Below, one piece after another: positions 61,749 to 64,000 of a stretch of 64,000 nucleotides of DNA. Where the stretch lies: contig CADAAA010000009.1 of NCBI GenBank assembly GCA_902785785.1, forward strand, positions 1 through 64,000, given 5' to 3'. The translations under genes and the position numbers were made by a program. The stretch is from an uncultured Bacteroidia bacterium (GTDB lineage Bacteria; Bacteroidota; Bacteroidia; Bacteroidales; UBA932). Positions within the stretch are counted from its first letter, which is position 1, and every line of letters starts with the position of its first letter. A model generated the notes under the pieces. The model worked only from the letters and a program-made list of their open reading frames with translations. It was not told where the DNA came from and made no database searches.

Positions 61749-64000
61749 ATGAAACGAATTATCATCCTGGTGATGGCCGTGATCGCACTGGCCCTCACCT
61801 CCTGCGGATCCAAGTACGAAACAGTCAAGGGAGATCCGCTCAAAACCAAGATCTACACGCTTGAAAACGGTCTCAAGGTCTATATGACCGTCAACAAGGA
61901 AGAGCCCAGAATCCAGACTTTCATCGCAGTCCGTTCAGGCGGAAGGAACGATCCGGCCGACAATACCGGACTCGCACACTATCTCGAACACCTGATGTTC
62001 AAGGGCAGCGAGCAGCTCGGCACTACTGACTATGCCGCCGAGAAACCCATCCTCGACCAGATTGAAGAACTGTATGAGGTATATCGCACCAAGACCGATC
62101 CCGTGGAGCGCAGGACTATCTATCACGTGATAGATTCGCTCAGCTATGAAGCCTCCAAGATCTCCATACCCAATGAGTATGACAAGTCGATGGCGATCAT
62201 TGGAGCAAACGGAACCAACGCTTTCACGTCCAATGACGTGACATGCTATACCGAAGATATCCCCTCCAACCAGATTGAAAATTGGGCGAAGGTCCAGTCA
62301 GACCGCTTCAAGAACATGGTCATCCGCGGATTCCACACCGAACTGGAGGCTGTCTACGAGGAGTACAACATGTACCTCAACGAGGACAGTGAGAACGCCA
62401 TGATGGCCATTGACTCCGTGCTGTTCAAGAATCATCCTTACGGCACCCAGACCGTCATCGGTACATCCGACCACCTGAAGAATCCTTCCATCAAGGCGAT
62501 CAAGAAGCAGAAAGCCACCTACTACGTTCCGAACAACACCGCCATCTGCGTATCCGGAGACTTCGATCCGGACGAGTTCGTGAAGATAGTCGAGAAGTAC
62601 TTCGGCGACTGGCAGCCCAATCCCGAGCTTCCGGTATTCACATGCCGTCCCGAGGATCCCATCACTTCCCCAGTCGAGAAGGATGTCTATGGGACTGAAG
62701 CCGAATTCGTTATGATCGGCTGGAGATATCCCGGCTCCAGTGTAATCGAGAGTGAGACTGCCGACATCGTAGCCGCAGTGCTCAGCAACGGCATGGCCGG
62801 CATCATGGACATCGACCTCATCCAGCAGCAGAAAGTCCTCGCCGCTGAAGGCATGGCCTACGCACGCACCGACTACAGCGAGTTCCTCCTCGACGGTTAC
62901 CCGAAACAGGGCCAGACCCTCGAGGAAGTCCGCGACCTGCTCCTCGCCTCCGTGGCGAAGCTTCGCAGCGGAGACTTCGACGAGAAACTCGTCGAGGCTT
63001 CCGTCGCCAACTTCAAGTTGAGCCAGATGCGGGCCCTGGAGAGGAACAGCAACCGCGCCATGGCTTTTGTCAATTCCTTCGTCGACGGCCACGACTGGAA
63101 GGATGACGTCCACCAGCTCGACCGCCTCTCAAAACTCACCAAGAAGGACATCGTGGACTGGGCGAACCAGTATCTCGGTGAAAACAGCTACGTAGTTGCA
63201 TACAAGCGCGTCGGTCCAAATCCCAAGAACGAGAAGATCGACGCCCCGGAGATTACCCCCATCGTCACCAACCGTGACAAGCAGAGCGATTTCCTGACCG
63301 CCCTTCAGGAGAGTGAGGTCAAGCCGATCGAGCCCGTATTCGTGGATTATTCCAAGGACATGTCGGTATTCAAGGCACAGTCCGGCATCGAAGTCCTCTA
63401 CAAACATAATGACATCAACGACATAGCCACCCTGCAGTTCCTTTTCGACGAGGGCGCCCTCACCGATCCGGCCATTTCGTTCGCAACGGACTATGTGAGC
63501 TATCTCGGTTCCGAAACCCGCAGTGCTGAAGAGATTGCCAGCGAGATGTACGGACTGGCATGCAGCCATTTCTTCCGTTCCTCCACCAGCCAGACCTCGT
63601 TCGGTGTAACAGGACTCTCCGAGAACATCGGCAATGCCCTTGACATCATTGAGGACCTGGTAGCAAACGCCAAGGCGGACGAGGACATCCTATCCGAGCT
63701 CAAGGCTGACATGCTCCAGAGCCGTGCCGTCAACAAGATGACCCAGCGCAGCTGCAACTCGGCACTCAACGACTACGTCATGTACGGTCCGGATTATATC
63801 CGCTCCACTACCCTGACCAACGACCAGCTGGTCGCATTGAGCTCCGAGGAACTGCTTGCCAAGGTCACCAACCTGCTGACCAAGCAGCACAAGGTCCTCT
63901 ACTATGGTCCCATGAGCGAGAACGAAGTCCGGAACCTGCTTGCCGAGCATCACGATGTCGCAGGAGAGTTGGAGCCCCTGGAGCGCAAATATCCGCAGAA
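61749..64000 (+). CDS. M16-family zinc metallopeptidase lipoprotein (partial, runs off the window)
   Basis: At least 750 codons of an open frame that continues past base 64000. It begins MKRIIILVMAVIALALTSC (lipobox, Cys19). The first M16 domain has the inverted zinc motif HYLEH (His77, Glu80, His81) in GLAHYLEHLMFKGS, and a downstream ELEAVYEEYNMYLNE likely giving the third ligand. A region near FDPDEFVKIVEKYFGDW marks the M16 C-terminal subdomain, and a second inactive half begins near IEVLYKHNDINDIATLQF. Full-length relatives in Bacteroidetes are about 930-980 aa with two M16 pairs, so roughly 200 residues are missing. Periplasmic peptide degradation is the family role; it is not obviously part of the xylan locus. 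Confidence 0.9.
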   Translation, partial: MKRIIILVMAVIALALTSCGSKYETVKGDPLKTKIYTLENGLKVYMTVNKEEPRIQTFIAVRSGGRNDPADNTGLAHYLEHLMFKGSEQLGTTDYAAEKPILDQIEELYEVYRTKTDPVERRTIYHVIDSLSYEASKISIPNEYDKSMAIIGANGTNAFTSNDVTCYTEDIPSNQIENWAKVQSDRFKNMVIRGFHTELEAVYEEYNMYLNEDSENAMMAIDSVLFKNHPYGTQTVIGTSDHLKNPSIKAIKKQKATYYVPNNTAICVSGDFDPDEFVKIVEKYFGDWQPNPELPVFTCRPEDPITSPVEKDVYGTEAEFVMIGWRYPGSSVIESETADIVAAVLSNGMAGIMDIDLIQQQKVLAAEGMAYARTDYSEFLLDGYPKQGQTLEEVRDLLLASVAKLRSGDFDEKLVEASVANFKLSQMRALERNSNRAMAFVNSFVDGHDWKDDVHQLDRLSKLTKKDIVDWANQYLGENSYVVAYKRVGPNPKNEKIDAPEITPIVTNRDKQSDFLTALQESEVKPIEPVFVDYSKDMSVFKAQSGIEVLYKHNDINDIATLQFLFDEGALTDPAISFATDYVSYLGSETRSAEEIASEMYGLACSHFFRSSTSQTSFGVTGLSENIGNALDIIEDLVANAKADEDILSELKADMLQSRAVNKMTQRSCNSALNDYVMYGPDYIRSTTLTNDQLVALSSEELLAKVTNLLTKQHKVLYYGPMSENEVRNLLAEHHDVAGELEPLERKYPQ

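Overview
The window reads as a chromosomal segment of an uncultured Bacteroidales bacterium. The evidence is a SusC/SusD pair with a hybrid two-component regulator, fimbrillin-family lipoproteins, HxxEH and SusC-type outer-membrane families typical of the phylum, many Bacteroidetes-type promoters (TTTG, about 20 nt, TAnnTTTG), weak ribosome binding sites and moderately high GC. I cannot name a genus from sequence alone. Three tRNA genes (two Lys, one Gly) and secA give a housekeeping backbone.

Region 1 (about 0.1-19.7 kb) is a surface-adhesin island. It holds three paralogous copies of one module: a 58-64 aa leaderless peptide with a conserved LEG(L/I)IC core and a C-terminal YFE(F/S), then a fimbrillin-like lipoprotein with a C-terminal TNTG segment, then a secreted von Willebrand factor A (vWA) protein with an intact MIDAS site and a C-terminal GESA-type beta domain. 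Copies A and B are divergent around 4.5-4.9 kb. Copy C lies on the minus strand and is led by a possible regulator with a Myb/SANT-like tail, whose promoter overlaps an 11-bp perfect inverted repeat. Between B and C lie a second small peptide, a fimbrillin-CotH kinase fusion lipoprotein, a tyrosine phosphatase lipoprotein, a likely small RNA and an M64 metallopeptidase. The closest known precedent is the type V pilus with a vWA tip adhesin (Mfa5-like); the peptide partner is the part I do not recognise.

Region 2 (19.8-30.1 kb) is mostly envelope polysaccharide and redox genes: wzi-rfbB-rfbA, a uracil-DNA glycosylase-family gene, and an operon of UDP-glucose dehydrogenase, an endonuclease/exonuclease/phosphatase lipoprotein and a very large FAD/Fe-S dehydrogenase that carries an in-frame palindromic 51-nt minisatellite. 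Two tRNA-Lys genes follow with their own promoter and terminator.

Region 3 (30.1-39.1 kb) is a compact minus-strand operon: secA, bactofilin, lemA, a DUF2207 membrane protein, an NMT1-like solute-binding protein, and a Cache-HAMP-SpoIIE phosphatase, the last genes overlapping or nearly so.

Region 4 (39.1-43.5 kb) has two glycosyltransferases (the first apparently leaderless), a polysaccharide pyruvyl transferase, tRNA-Gly(CCC) and a Gly/Met/Pro-rich secreted protein.

Region 5 (43.6-61.7 kb) is a xylan/xylo-oligosaccharide utilisation locus: GH3 and esterase lipoproteins, xylA-xylB, susC-susD, a hybrid two-component regulator that lacks the ATP-binding kinase domain, a GPH-type symporter and a cytoplasmic GH43. 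Together they describe surface capture, periplasmic trimming, import, cytoplasmic hydrolysis to xylose and entry into the pentose phosphate pathway. The window ends inside an M16 metallopeptidase lipoprotein gene.
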